Assembly: GCF_009696005.1 (NCBI RefSeq)
Contig: NZ_VUMV01000002.1
Span: forward strand, 248,001 to 312,000
From: Bilifractor porci
GTDB taxonomy: Bacteria > Bacillota > Clostridia > Lachnospirales > Lachnospiraceae
Length of the DNA stretch: 64,000 nucleotides
Direction: 5' to 3'
Below, one piece after another: positions 1 through 9,223 of this stretch. Both the position numbers and the translations under genes were made by a program. Within the stretch, counting starts at the first letter, position 1; every line of letters begins with the position of its first letter. The notes under the pieces are model-generated. The model ran no database searches and was not told the origin of the DNA. It saw nothing but the letters and a program-made list of their open reading frames with translations.

Positions 1-138
1 GGAAGAGGGGTAATCCATGCAGGGCAATCTGTGCGGACTTACCGAAGTGCCTTAACAGGATGGAGTAGAAGGAAGTAGGGCAAGCAGTAGGATCAAAAGG
101 ACAGGCTTGGCTGCAAGAAGGAGATAGGGGAGAGCTAT

Positions 139-583
139 ATGAAACAGATTCTTGCCCTTTCTGCAGGAGATGGCACCCTGGATGTTGATGTGGATTCGTT
201 TGATGTCAATATTGCTTTTGACAGCTATAACGAAGTGGAAGAAATAACAATTCCGGATGAGGCGCTGGAAGCAGAGGAGAATTCTGCGGATTCTTCTCAG
301 CAGCCACCTGCGGATCTGGGAACTTCCGACTGGACGGGAATGACTTTTGACTTGAACGGCGATACGTATCAGATCCCTTTTGCCTATGCGGACAACATAC
401 TGTAAAACGGATAACTGCCCGTCCCTTGAACTTCCGGGCGGCATTACCTGGGGATCGACCGCAGAGGACGTAGTGAAAGTGTACGGGGAACCGTATGATG
501 AGCCATACCGCTCAGATGATCTTGGCTATTCTGTCTATAATTATCAAACGATACCTACTTTGACAGTGCCAGCACCCCCCTAA
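139..583 (+). pseudogene. Decayed lipoprotein-like gene, two out-of-frame pieces
   Basis: Two short pieces lie in different frames. Piece 139-405 has a good ribosome site (AGGAGATAGGGGAG) and ends with a block reading DWTGMTFDLNGDTYQIPFAY. Piece 380-583 carries LPGGITWGSTAEDVVKVYGEP. From memory, these two blocks normally follow each other in one family of clostridial lipoproteins of unknown function, so I read this as one gene that lost its middle and its frame. The first piece has no signal peptide or lipobox, so the 5' end may be damaged too. The function is unknown. The bases before 139 hold no gene I can support. Confidence 0.5.
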
Positions 584-584
584 G

Positions 585-1286
585 CCGGCAATCCCGACCA
601 ACGGAACGGCAAACGGCAATGAGAAGCTGGACTACGTTACCCTTGCGGATCCTTCTGTCAATACCGTGACAGTGCTGAATAACCAGGGGTCGTACTACAA
701 TTATGCAGTCAGCAAAGCCTCCAGCGATAGAAAGAAGCATATTTGGACATCGACTAATACAGATTCCTCAAAGGCATTCAAGGGCTGGTATATCGAGGAA
801 ACCAAAACAAAATTTGCTCCATCGATGCAGGTGACCGAAGATATAACAGTAGTGCCAAGATGGGCGGGTATGGAAAATATTTCACAATACGATATGCCAC
901 TTTATGGGGATATCCTGGCGAACACCAATACAGAGCATGATAAAGTGATGGAGGTTGCGCCAGGTGCGACCCTGACCTATACAGGCAGGCTGAATGTGCT
1001 GCCTGTTCAGGACCAGATCACCGCGATGAAGAACAACTTTGCAGGCCGGGGTGGAAATGTAGATGAAATTACGACTGATGACATCAAGAGCACATTTACC
1101 GCAAGTCTGACATTCCCGGCTGAGTTTACATTACCGGAGAACCTGGATGATAAGGTCTCTCTTACGGTCAATAATCTGTTTGCAATTTCGGATGTCACAA
1201 AGTCAGGCAGCACGGTCACCGTGACGATGAAATTGAAGGAAGATTATACGACATTTCAGACTTTTGGCAGACGGGGATATAGGTGA
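585..1286 (+). pseudogene. Fragment of a surface protein with a repeat-type module
   Basis: The frame is open from about 585, with no proper start codon and no ribosome site; a GTG at 666 is only the first possible initiator. The block FKGWYIEETKTKFAPSMQV followed by DITVVPRW resembles the Listeria-Bacteroides (InlB B / Flg_new) repeat found in the two intact surface proteins at 9224 and 13112. A beta-rich stretch follows. The frame ends at 1286 without an anchor, transmembrane segment or sorting signal. It therefore looks like the internal part of a longer secreted protein, truncated at both ends. The 1287-1478 interval contains no gene but has a long hairpin. Confidence 0.45.
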
Positions 1287-1359
1287 GGCATTGAATAGAT
1301 TATCCTGAGCAGGAGTCATTTCATGGGACGATTATTTGCATGTGATGAAAAAAGAGCAA

Positions 1360-1406
1360 GTTAACGCTTCATATTTTGATAAAAATGCAAAATATGGAGC
1401 GTTAAC
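1360..1406. repeat. Long perfect-looking hairpin upstream of the DUF4143 ATPase
   Basis: Arms at 1360-1378 and 1388-1406 pair over 19 positions with a single G-T wobble, around a 9-base AT-rich loop. The arm ends read GTTAACGCT and AGCGTTAAC. No T run follows, so it is not a typical intrinsic terminator. It may be an operator, a processing site or the remnant of a small mobile repeat. Confidence 0.6.
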
Positions 1407-1478
1407 ATGAAAATTAAATTTCCTTATGGTATGATGAACCAGAAACCTGTAAATATGAAACAGGGAGGAAGATCAGGA

Positions 1479-2707
1479 ATGGATCTGTATGTTCGGGAGA
1501 AGTATTAAAAAAAATCAGAGGGTTCTACAGGAGCAACGACATTATCAAGGTCATTACAGGCGTACTCAGATGCGGAAAGTCAACCCTGATGAAAATGGTA
1601 GCTGATGAGCTGAAAGCACAGGGAGTGCCGGTAGAGAGAATCCTCTATCTGGATCTGGATCAGCGCAAATACAGGAAGATTAAAACCGCGGATCAGCTGG
1701 AAGACCTCATTACCAGCAGCATTCATGAAGCAGATCAGAATTATGTCTTTGTAGATGAGATTCAGAATGTGAAGGGATTTGAAGAAGTCATCAATGGCTT
1801 TCGGGAGGATGGAAACTGCTCCATTTTTATTACGGGTTCAAATTCCTACCTGTTGAGTGGAGAACTTGCCACAAAGCTGACCGGCAGATACATCGAATTT
1901 GAAATGTTTACACTGACATTTGAGGAATATGAACAGATGAAAGCGTTCTATCATGTGCAGATCAGTGACAATCCGATGATAGAACTCCAGAATTACATTT
2001 TGGAGGGTGGTTTTCCGAGAGCTGTGCTGATTGATAATCTGGAAGATAAGCGCCGTTATACGGAGAGCGTGGTACAGGAAATTTTTGAAAAGGATATCCG
2101 CCATCGCGTGAAGATCAGAAAACGGGAGAGCTTTGAGACCGCACGCCAGTATCTGATCAACAATTTCGGTTCGACGACAAGCATTTCCAATCTGCAGCGT
2201 GATCTTAAGAAAAATGGGCAGACGATAACCAGACAGACACTGGCGAGATATATTCAGGCGCTGGTGGATGCAAAGGTTCTGTATGAGTGTAATCGTTTTG
2301 ACATGAAGTCTCGCAAATCCATTGCAGGTGAGAAAAAGTATTATCTGAGTGATCTGAGTTTCTATTTTGCTTTGAATACCGATAACCGGATCAATTATGA
2401 ACCTGTACTGGAAAACATTGTGTATTTGTACGCGAGAAGCATGGATAGCAGGGTCAGTGTCGGAAGAATCGGCAAGCTGGAATGCGACTTTATCATGCGC
2501 GACACATCGATGAATTATGCCTATGTGCAGGTAGCATATACGATTGCCCAGGGCAGAGAAACAGAAGATAGGAAATACAGGCCATTGGAGATGATCCGGG
2601 ATAATTATCCGAAGTATATTGCTACGACGGACTATCTGCTTCAGAAGAGAAATGGCATTCAGCACGTAAATCTGATGGACTTCATGAAAGCGGAAAAAAT
2701 ATTCTGA
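1479..2707 (+). pseudogene. AAA-type ATPase with C-terminal DUF4143, frameshifted at codon 10
   Basis: The start ATG at 1479 sits behind AGGGAGGAAG and encodes MDLYVREKY before a stop at 1506. The body of the protein continues in another frame from about 1502 (LKKIRGFYRSNDIIKVITG), so one base is missing at the TT-A8 tract at 1504-1513. The rest is intact: Walker A GVLRCGKST near residue 30, Walker B YVFVDEIQ, sensor motif ITGSNS, and a C-terminal DUF4143 region to the end. Members are nucleotide-dependent ATPases of unclear role, often found in variable loci. The long A run means a sequencing error or slippage-based switching is possible; otherwise this is a pseudogene. Without the first nine codons, translation would have to begin at ATG 1589, after the Walker A. 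Confidence 0.75.
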
Positions 2708-2717
2708 CAGTGGGACT

Positions 2718-2735
2718 GGCGCGCAATAAATTAAA
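2718..2735 (+). repeat. 18-bp dispersed repeat, copy 1
   Basis: GGCGCGCAATAAATTAAA occurs here, just after the DUF4143 ATPase, and again exactly at 21454-21471 before prsW. The flanks after each copy are also loosely alike (a short spacer, then CATAAAAT and CCC). It looks like the end of a small dispersed element; the rest has diverged. Confidence 0.5.
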
Positions 2736-2871
2736 CACTTTGGTAATCATAAAATTCCCATTCTGGGAATCCACAAAAAAGAATCCGAATGCCTATAGGC
2801 CTGCGGCATCCGAACTTAGAGGCAGAGTCGTCCGGAGCCCGGCTGTCCTGCAGAAAGGAAGAAGAAATAAT

Positions 2872-3684
2872 ATGGATATGCACGATTTAACAGAACAACT
2901 CCATTTTCTGATCAAGTGTCTGGAAACAGAAATGCCGGAGTATGCGGAATATGCCATGCCTGAGGATCCGAAACAGGCATTTGACCTGTATCGGGCGCTC
3001 TGCAATGTCCGTATGCCGTCCGGGGATACCGGGCATACATTACCGGACGATTTTTATACAGTGCAGTCGGAAGTCTTAAAAAGAATTACCGGGGAAAAGG
3101 GAATCACAGAGGCGGCGGAACTGCCGCCGGCCAAACTGGATCCTCGTTTATCTCTCTGGCAGGGTGATATCACGACGCTGCGGGCTGATGCGGTTGTGAA
3201 TGCCGCCAATGCCCAGATGCTCGGCTGCTTCTCTCCGCTTCATGGCTGCATTGATAACATCATTCACACGATGGCTGGTGTGGAACTTCGGGAAAAGTGC
3301 TATCAGATCATGAAAACACAGGGGCATGAGGAGCCGACCGGCATGGCAAAGATCACACCGGGATACAATCTTCCGGCACGATATGTCATTCATACCGTCG
3401 GACCGATTGTGTCCGGATGGCTGACCGGAAAGGACAAAGAACTGCTGGCTTCCTGCTACCGGTCGGTTCTTTCTCTTGCCTCCGATCATCAGCTGGAATC
3501 CGTTGCGTTCTGCTGCATCTCCACCGGCGTATTTCATTTTCCGCAGGACAAGGCGGCGGAAATTGCTGTGAGTACGGTAAGAAGCTGGCTCGATGCACAT
3601 CCGGGCACATCGGTACAACGTGTTATCTTCAATGTATTTAAGGGCAGCGACCTTGATCTTTACAGGAAGATATTGCTCGGTTAG
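2872..3684 (+). CDS. Zn-dependent macrodomain protein-ADP-ribose hydrolase
   Basis: This 270-residue protein belongs to the macrodomain family that removes ADP-ribose from proteins in the cytosol. Residues 1-90 form the helical N-terminal extension of the zinc-type (SAV0325-like) branch. The macrodomain starts near SLWQGDITTLRADAVVNAAN; NAAN is at residues 110-113. The next block, MLGCF then PLHGCIDNIIH, has Cys119, His124 and Cys126, the expected zinc and catalytic set of this branch. The ATG at 2872 is chosen because GGAAGAAG lies at the right distance; the frame is open upstream but adds unrelated sequence. Family members often sit with a sirtuin (SirTM) and a GcvH-like carrier, but neither is here, so this is a stand-alone eraser. 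Confidence 0.85.
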   Translation: MDMHDLTEQLHFLIKCLETEMPEYAEYAMPEDPKQAFDLYRALCNVRMPSGDTGHTLPDDFYTVQSEVLKRITGEKGITEAAELPPAKLDPRLSLWQGDITTLRADAVVNAANAQMLGCFSPLHGCIDNIIHTMAGVELREKCYQIMKTQGHEEPTGMAKITPGYNLPARYVIHTVGPIVSGWLTGKDKELLASCYRSVLSLASDHQLESVAFCCISTGVFHFPQDKAAEIAVSTVRSWLDAHPGTSVQRVIFNVFKGSDLDLYRKILLG

Positions 3685-3916
3685 ACATTTGCGGGAGCGT
3701 TTTTCATTCATCAATGTAATCACTACGAAAAAGACAGTACAAATTAAACACAAAATAAATGTAATAATTTTATTGACAACAAGAAACGAACGTGATATCT
3801 TACAACCAAGGCGAGTTCCTTGTATCCAGCATTAATATACTCAGAAGCCGGCAATCAACCATATCTTCTTTTGCCTGTTATCCCGGTCTCAAAAGATTAG
3901 AACAAAAAATCAAAAT

Positions 3917-3960
3917 CCATAATCTTCCAGATTGGAAATTTTTCATATGGAAGATTATGG
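3917..3960. terminator. Perfect 13-bp hairpin upstream of arsR
   Basis: Arms CCATAATCTTCCA at 3917-3929 and TGGAAGATTATGG at 3948-3960 pair without mismatch around an 18-base loop containing T5. Some T-rich sequence follows the stem. It sits between the macrodomain gene and the ars promoter, so it may end upstream transcription; an operator role is also possible. The remaining bases 3685-3916 hold no gene I can support. Confidence 0.45.
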
Positions 3961-3982
3961 ATATTATTTTTATACAAATACA

Positions 3983-4022
3983 TTGACATATGTCTATGTA
4001 AAGCGTTATTCTTATACATAGA
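3983..4022 (+). promoter_or_regulatory. ars promoter with overlapping ArsR operator
   Basis: TTGACA at 3983-3988 and TATTCT at 4007-4012 are 18 bases apart. The inverted repeat TCTATGTA (3993-4000) / TACATAGA (4015-4022) spans the spacer and the -10 box, as expected for an ArsR-family operator that blocks RNA polymerase until arsenite binds the repressor. arsR starts 35 bases further on. Confidence 0.75.
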
Positions 4023-4056
4023 TAATCATCAATACTTTGGTAGGGAGGTTATTACT

Positions 4057-4368
4057 ATGGAGGCAGAAAAGGTTTCGTCCATTTGCAGGGCGCTTGGTGA
4101 TCCGAATCGGCTGAAAATTGTTCAGATGCTTTCGGGCTGCGAGAAGTGTGCCTGTGTGATCCTTGAGGCATTTGATATTACGCAGCCGACTCTTTCCCAT
4201 CATATGAAAATTCTCTGTGACTGCGGTCTTGTTCATGTCCGGAAAGAGGGAAAATGGAGCCATTACTCTTTGAACTGCGAGACGCTGCGGGATTTTCAGC
4301 GATTTATCGGTGCACTGGATTGTGAGAAAAGTGTCAGATGTGCGGACGGAAAGTGTGACTGCAGATGA
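4057..4368 (+). CDS. arsR: ArsR-family arsenical-responsive repressor
   Basis: A 103-residue winged-helix repressor. The N-terminal helices read RALGDPNRLKIVQML. The metalloid-sensing motif CEKCAC gives Cys28, Cys31 and Cys33, and the recognition helix follows (TQPTLSHHMKIL). The CxxCxC pattern at this place is the classical As(III) site of ArsR proteins. The Cys-rich tail (CADGKCDC) could add a further site. The start is set by GGGAGG ahead of ATG 4057. Its stop overlaps the start of the efflux gene by four bases (ATGA), so the two are translationally coupled. It should repress its own promoter through the palindrome at 3993-4022 and release DNA on binding arsenite. Confidence 0.93.
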   Translation: MEAEKVSSICRALGDPNRLKIVQMLSGCEKCACVILEAFDITQPTLSHHMKILCDCGLVHVRKEGKWSHYSLNCETLRDFQRFIGALDCEKSVRCADGKCDCR

Positions 4369-5411
4369 GACAACAGACAGGCATCAGCTTTTTTCAAAAA
4401 TATCTGACGGTATGGGTTCTGCTGTGCATGGCTGCCGGCATTCTGATCGGCCATTTTATCCCGGCGGTGCCGGATGCGCTGGGGCGGATGGAAATCTCCG
4501 GCATCTCCATACCGATCGCCATTCTGATCTGGATTATGATCTATCCGATGATGATCAAGGTGGACTTCCAGAGCGTGAAGGAAGTCGGGAAAAATCCCAA
4601 GGGACTCTTTGTTACATGGATTGTAAACTGGCTGGTCAAGCCGTTTACGATGTACGGATTTGCCTGGCTTTTTCTCTTTGTGATATTTAAGAATTTCATT
4701 ACACCGGATCTGGCGACCCAGTACCTGGCAGGTGCCGTGCTTCTGGGGGCAGCTCCCTGTACGGCGATGGTATTTGTCTGGAGTACGCTGGTGAACGGTA
4801 ATCCTGCCTATACCGTGGTACAGGTAGCGACAAATGACTTGATCATTCTGATTGCCTTTGTGCCGATTGTGAAATTCCTGCTGGGTGTTTCCAACGTGTC
4901 CGTTCCTTACGGCACGCTGTTCGTCAGCATCTTTCTCTTTGTAGTGATTCCCCTGGCGGGAGGCGTTATTACCCGTATTGCGGTGACGAAAAAGAAGGGA
5001 AAAGACTATCTGGAGAATGTGTTTGTCCACAAGTTTGACAATGCCACGACGGTAGGGCTTCTTCTGACACTGGTGATCATCTTCAGCTCACAGGCGAAGG
5101 TTATCCTCGGTAATCCGCTCCACATTGTGCTGATTGCGGTGCCGCTGATCGTCCAAACCTTTGTGATTTTCTTCATTGCCTACGGGGCGTGCAAGCTGAT
5201 CCGGCTGCCATTTGAAATTGCAGCTCCGGCAGGTATGATCGGTGCGTCGAATTTCTTTGAACTGGCCGTCGCTGTGGCGATTGCCCTGTTCGGAACTACA
5301 AGTCCTGCGGCGCTTGCCACAACGGTCGGTGTTCTGACGGAGGTGCCGGTGATGCTGACCCTGGTGAAAATCGCCAACAGGACGAAAGGATGGTTTGCGG
5401 ATGGCAGATAA
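4365..5411 (+). CDS. arsB: Acr3-type arsenite efflux permease
   Basis: A 348-residue integral membrane protein of the Acr3 (ArsB/BASS-like) family with about ten transmembrane helices. Family marks include the segment after GAVLLGAAPCTAMVFVWS, with the conserved Cys used for arsenite transport, and the acidic GASNFFELAVAVAIALFG stretch near the end. It exports As(III) with proton exchange. It starts inside the arsR stop codon, so expression follows the arsenite-inducible promoter. No arsC reductase or arsA ATPase is next to it, so arsenate reduction would have to be encoded elsewhere. In databases it may be named acr3 or arsB. Confidence 0.92.
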   Translation: MRQQTGISFFQKYLTVWVLLCMAAGILIGHFIPAVPDALGRMEISGISIPIAILIWIMIYPMMIKVDFQSVKEVGKNPKGLFVTWIVNWLVKPFTMYGFAWLFLFVIFKNFITPDLATQYLAGAVLLGAAPCTAMVFVWSTLVNGNPAYTVVQVATNDLIILIAFVPIVKFLLGVSNVSVPYGTLFVSIFLFVVIPLAGGVITRIAVTKKKGKDYLENVFVHKFDNATTVGLLLTLVIIFSSQAKVILGNPLHIVLIAVPLIVQTFVIFFIAYGACKLIRLPFEIAAPAGMIGASNFFELAVAVAIALFGTTSPAALATTVGVLTEVPVMLTLVKIANRTKGWFADGR

Positions 5412-5429
5412 AATTGTGGCATTCATCTG

Positions 5430-5698
5430 TACGCAAAGGTTTTGATCATATTTCCTCAGATTCTTCTAATCATGATTTGAAGGAAGAGTATGAAAAAATA
5501 AAACGTGCAGGCTTTTATATTAAGTATGAAAAAGAAAATGATTTTTATTGCATTGCGGTTCCTCTTCTGAATTCTGCAGCTCATGTTATAGGTGCTGTTA
5601 GTGTTGTTGTCCCAAATTGCCGATATAGCGATGCGCTTAGGACAAAAATCACCGAAAAATTAATGGAAACCGCTTCTGTTATCCGAAAAAGTCTGTAG
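5430..5698 (+). pseudogene. C-terminal remnant of an IclR-type regulator
   Basis: About 88 codons align in my reading with the end of the IclR effector domain: EEYEKIKRAGFYIKYEKEN, then FYCIAVPLLN, GAVSVVVP and a final amphipathic helix. There is no helix-turn-helix domain, no ribosome site and no start codon in a sensible place; the open frame begins inside the 3' end of the Acr3 gene in another frame. This is the leftover end of a regulator gene. Confidence 0.55.
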
Positions 5699-5792
5699 AC
5701 GAATGAAGAAATGCCAGAGGCAGGGGATATCAGAACAGATTTCGGCAAACACCGCAGGGTGTCCGCATAAAACAGAAAGAGAGGTTACAGAG

Positions 5793-6341
5793 ATGGAATT
5801 TACAGGAAAGAAATCAGTCATTACACCGGAAGGCGTCTTTATCATCGGAACGTATGATGAAAATGGGGTTCCGAATGCCATGAACGCGGCATGGGGACAG
5901 CAGAGCGATTACGGGGAAATCACGCTTTTCCTCGGAAAGCACAAGACAACGGAGAATATCAAGAAGACAAAGGCTTTCACGGTTGCCATGGCGACAAAGG
6001 ATACCGTAGTGATTTCTGATTACTTCGGCGTAGAGACGGGAAATAAGGTCAACAAAATTGAGAAGGCAGGGGTTCATGTCCACAAATCTGCTCATGTCAA
6101 TGCGCCGATCATTGAAGAGTATCCTCTGACGCTCGAATGCGAGATGAAGTCATGGGATGACGAGACCGGGATTCTTGTAGGAACGATTGTAAGCTCACAG
6201 GCGGATGACCGTATTCTTACAGATGGAAAGGTAGATCTTGATAAGATGCAGCCGATCATGTTCGATATGAGTACTGGCACCTACAGGGGTATCGGACCGG
6301 TTGTAGGTCAGGCATTTCACGATGGCCTGCAGCTGAAATAA
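5793..6341 (+). CDS. Flavin reductase family protein (FMN-binding split barrel)
   Basis: A 182-residue cytosolic protein of the flavin-reductase-like split-barrel fold. It starts MEFTGKKSVITPEGVFIIGT, continues with NAMNAAWGQQSDYG for flavin contact, and has the typical NIKKTKAFTVAMATKD and DYFGVETGNKVNKIEKAG blocks. Members bind FMN and act as NAD(P)H flavin reductases or small flavoenzymes; the substrate cannot be told from sequence. The start at 5793 is supported by GAGAGG upstream; the frame is open further upstream but reads as unrelated sequence. It stands alone, ending in a strong hairpin. Confidence 0.82.
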   Translation: MEFTGKKSVITPEGVFIIGTYDENGVPNAMNAAWGQQSDYGEITLFLGKHKTTENIKKTKAFTVAMATKDTVVISDYFGVETGNKVNKIEKAGVHVHKSAHVNAPIIEEYPLTLECEMKSWDDETGILVGTIVSSQADDRILTDGKVDLDKMQPIMFDMSTGTYRGIGPVVGQAFHDGLQLK

Positions 6342-6356
6342 GATAATCCGGCAATA

Positions 6357-6407
6357 GGAGAATCCGGCAGGAGGGGCAGTGATGAAGCAATCCTGCCGGA
6401 CTTCTCC
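6357..6407. terminator. Strong hairpin between convergent genes
   Basis: Arms 6357-6372 and 6391-6407 (core TCCGGCAGGA / TCCTGCCGGA, extended by GGAGAA / TTCTCC with one bulged C) lie between the flavin reductase and the convergent larC gene. There is no long T run, but position and stability fit a shared bidirectional terminator. Confidence 0.55.
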
Positions 6408-6432
6408 TGAAAGTGGCGGGGAAGAGAAACCA

Positions 6433-7704
6433 TCAAGATTTTCCCTGCGTTTGGAGATAAGCGGTTACGTCTGCAAGCCCCATGTTCTGTTCTCTTGCAA
6501 TTCGCGCAAGGCCTTCATACTCGTATTTCTCTTTTGTGACGCCATAGCCTGAAGATATTTTTTTTCGTATGTTCCCCCATTTCGTTTCTACTGTTTCGAC
6601 GGTACGTGAAAGCGTATAACGGCGGCTGATGTTTTCACGCACACCGAGGGTAGTTGTGTGCCGGAATATCAGCCGGATCATTTGGTCGGAATCCTTTTTG
6701 CGGCACATGACTGACAGCAATACTCCCGGACGGGATTTCTTCATTTGAATGGGAACTGTATATACGTCCAAAGCGCCTGCCGCAAAAAATTGTTCTTCCG
6801 CAAACCCTATCGCCTCTGCTGTCATATCATCAAGATTGCAGCTAAGCTCAATAATGGTATCCCCGGAATCTTTTGTTTCTCCGAGGAGAGCCCGGACACA
6901 GTTCGCCACAGGAAAATCCTTTTTCCCCATGCCATAGCCGATGGCAGTTGTTTGCATCAGCGGCATCTCCCCGAATTCTATGGCGAAGTGCTTCAGCAGT
7001 GCCGCCCCGGTAGGCGTACACAATTCACTTTTGATCTCGCCTCCGTAAATCGGGACGTCCCGCAAAATGTATGCGGTTGCCGGAGCAGGAACGGGAAGAA
7101 TACCATGGGCGCATTTTACATAGCCGCTGCCGACATGAACAGGTGAAACCACAACTTTTTCAGGAGACAGGCGGTTCATCAGCATACAGACTGCCAATAC
7201 ATCAGTAACCGCATCCATCGTTCCGACTTCATGAAAGTGAATGTCCGTCACAGGGACTCCATGTGTATGGCTTTCTGCCTCTGCGATCAGGGAATAAACA
7301 GCGAGGACATCTGCCTTTACCTTTTCAGATATGGCCAGTTCTTCGATCATATGCCTGATTTCGCCCATACTGCTGTGATGATGGGGCTTTTCGCTGCCCT
7401 GCAGACACTCCTGTTCGTGCATATGTTTATGAGAATATTCATGCTTATATTCATACTTGTGGTCATGATCATGGGTATGAGCGTGCATGTCTTCGGATTC
7501 CTCTTCCCCGTTGATCTTTACGGTCAGGTGCGTGCCCTTAATTCCGCACTTGAAAGATACATCGCAGGAAACCGTGACACCGGGAATCCCGGCATGGTTC
7601 AGTTCGGCAAGAAATTCTTCTTTGTCCGGAAGAAGCTCCAGCAGCGCTGCCGCCAGCATATCACCCGCAGCGCCCATGCCGCAGTCCAAATATAAAGTTT
7701 TCAT
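6433..7704 (-). CDS. larC: LarC: nickel insertion protein for the pincer cofactor
   Basis: A 423-residue CTP-dependent nickel chelatase that inserts Ni into the pyridinium pincer cofactor of lactate racemase-type enzymes. The N-terminus MKTLYLDCGMGAAGDMLAA is the LarC signature. Residues about 73-110 form a His-rich metal-binding insert (HAHTHDHDHK and KPHHHSS). The C-terminal catalytic part begins after RALLGE. In many Firmicutes these halves are joined by ribosomal frameshifting, but here they are one continuous frame. Among three in-frame ATGs (7716, 7710, 7704), 7704 is preferred because GGAG is six bases upstream. larA, larB and larE are not in the window, so the target enzyme is not known from context. 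Confidence 0.88.
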   Translation of the reverse strand: MKTLYLDCGMGAAGDMLAAALLELLPDKEEFLAELNHAGIPGVTVSCDVSFKCGIKGTHLTVKINGEEESEDMHAHTHDHDHKYEYKHEYSHKHMHEQECLQGSEKPHHHSSMGEIRHMIEELAISEKVKADVLAVYSLIAEAESHTHGVPVTDIHFHEVGTMDAVTDVLAVCMLMNRLSPEKVVVSPVHVGSGYVKCAHGILPVPAPATAYILRDVPIYGGEIKSELCTPTGAALLKHFAIEFGEMPLMQTTAIGYGMGKKDFPVANCVRALLGETKDSGDTIIELSCNLDDMTAEAIGFAEEQFFAAGALDVYTVPIQMKKSRPGVLLSVMCRKKDSDQMIRLIFRHTTTLGVRENISRRYTLSRTVETVETKWGNIRKKISSGYGVTKEKYEYEGLARIAREQNMGLADVTAYLQTQGKS

Positions 7705-7894
7705 TTTCATCTCCATTCTGCCACATTCATCGGATGACACAAACCGTCTTGGAAGTATGTTAACTCTCAGCACAGTTCTGCAGAATTATTATACCGTATG
7801 TTTTTATTTCCTGGTATCCAAATCCGGCAAAACAGCAGAATGGTATTTTTTTGCGTATTTCTTGCTATAACAGGATGACGTTATTCTTCATCTG

Positions 7895-8113
7895 TTATTT
7901 TTTTTGGGGGGGGGGTATCTGATTCGGTTTCTGATAGATTGCCTGGCGGGATATTCCTGCCCGCTCGGCAATCTCTGTCATTGAAAAAGCTGTTCTGGAC
8001 GGATTTTCCAGGGCCAGATCCAGAAGTGCATTGGTGATTGCTTTCCTTGTTTCTCTTGCCACAACGTTCCTTCTTCCTTTTCCACGAAACATGATCCGGA
8101 GAAATGCCGGCAT
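7895..8113 (-). pseudogene. TetR-family regulator, N-terminal fragment
   Basis: Only about 60 residues of a TetR-type DNA-binding domain remain: RETRKAITNALLDLALENP, then MTEIAERAGISRQAIYQ, the helix-turn-helix. After this the frame runs into a homopolymer block (about T8 followed by G10 on the plus strand near 7897-7916) and stops. The ligand domain is gone. Sequence after the block does not restore it. A candidate operator palindrome survives at 8234-8252 upstream of this gene. Confidence 0.65.
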
Positions 8114-8233
8114 GTCCGGTACAGTTTCAGAGTTTTATTAATAATGAGCTGCCCTGATCATATGCCGCGGCAGATAAACGTTGCTAACTGATGCTTATCT
8201 TACACCATACCCGGAAACTATGAAATGTTAAAA

Positions 8234-8252
8234 TATTTACATTGTGTAAATA
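8234..8252. promoter_or_regulatory. Palindrome between the TetR remnant and the recombinase remnant
   Basis: TATTTACA at 8234-8241 and TGTAAATA at 8245-8252 form a perfect inverted repeat with a 3-base centre. Position upstream of the divergent TetR fragment suggests its former operator. Confidence 0.5.
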
Positions 8253-8280
8253 ACTTGTCATGTGTGAATGCTTTTGGTGA

Positions 8281-8823
<543 letters not shown>

Positions 8824-9223
8824 AAAATCAGGGAAGGACATACGAAAACAACCAAGAAAGTGTTGAAAACGTAGAAGTTATTTATCCGTGGTGATATAAT
8901 GAGAAATGAGTGAAAAGACTAAGAGAAACGATAAAATAAGACATGGATTGCGGTTTAATAAGGATGTAAATTATTGGCTGCTTTTATTAACAAAGTTTAT
9001 CAGTGCTTAGAAAGCGGTTGACCACTTCCGCTGCAAGCAAAATACCGAAGGCTTCTTTGCCGGAGAATTGGGGTGTTTGCCCCGTTTAAGACCAATCATA
9101 TCTGGCAGCAGGAAAAGATAGTTTCAGGTTTGCGTCATTTCAAATAGAAAAACATCTCTAAGAAATTTCAAAGAGATTATAGAATCGTATAGCAAAAGGT
9201 GTTTTGGGAAAGGACAAGATGAG

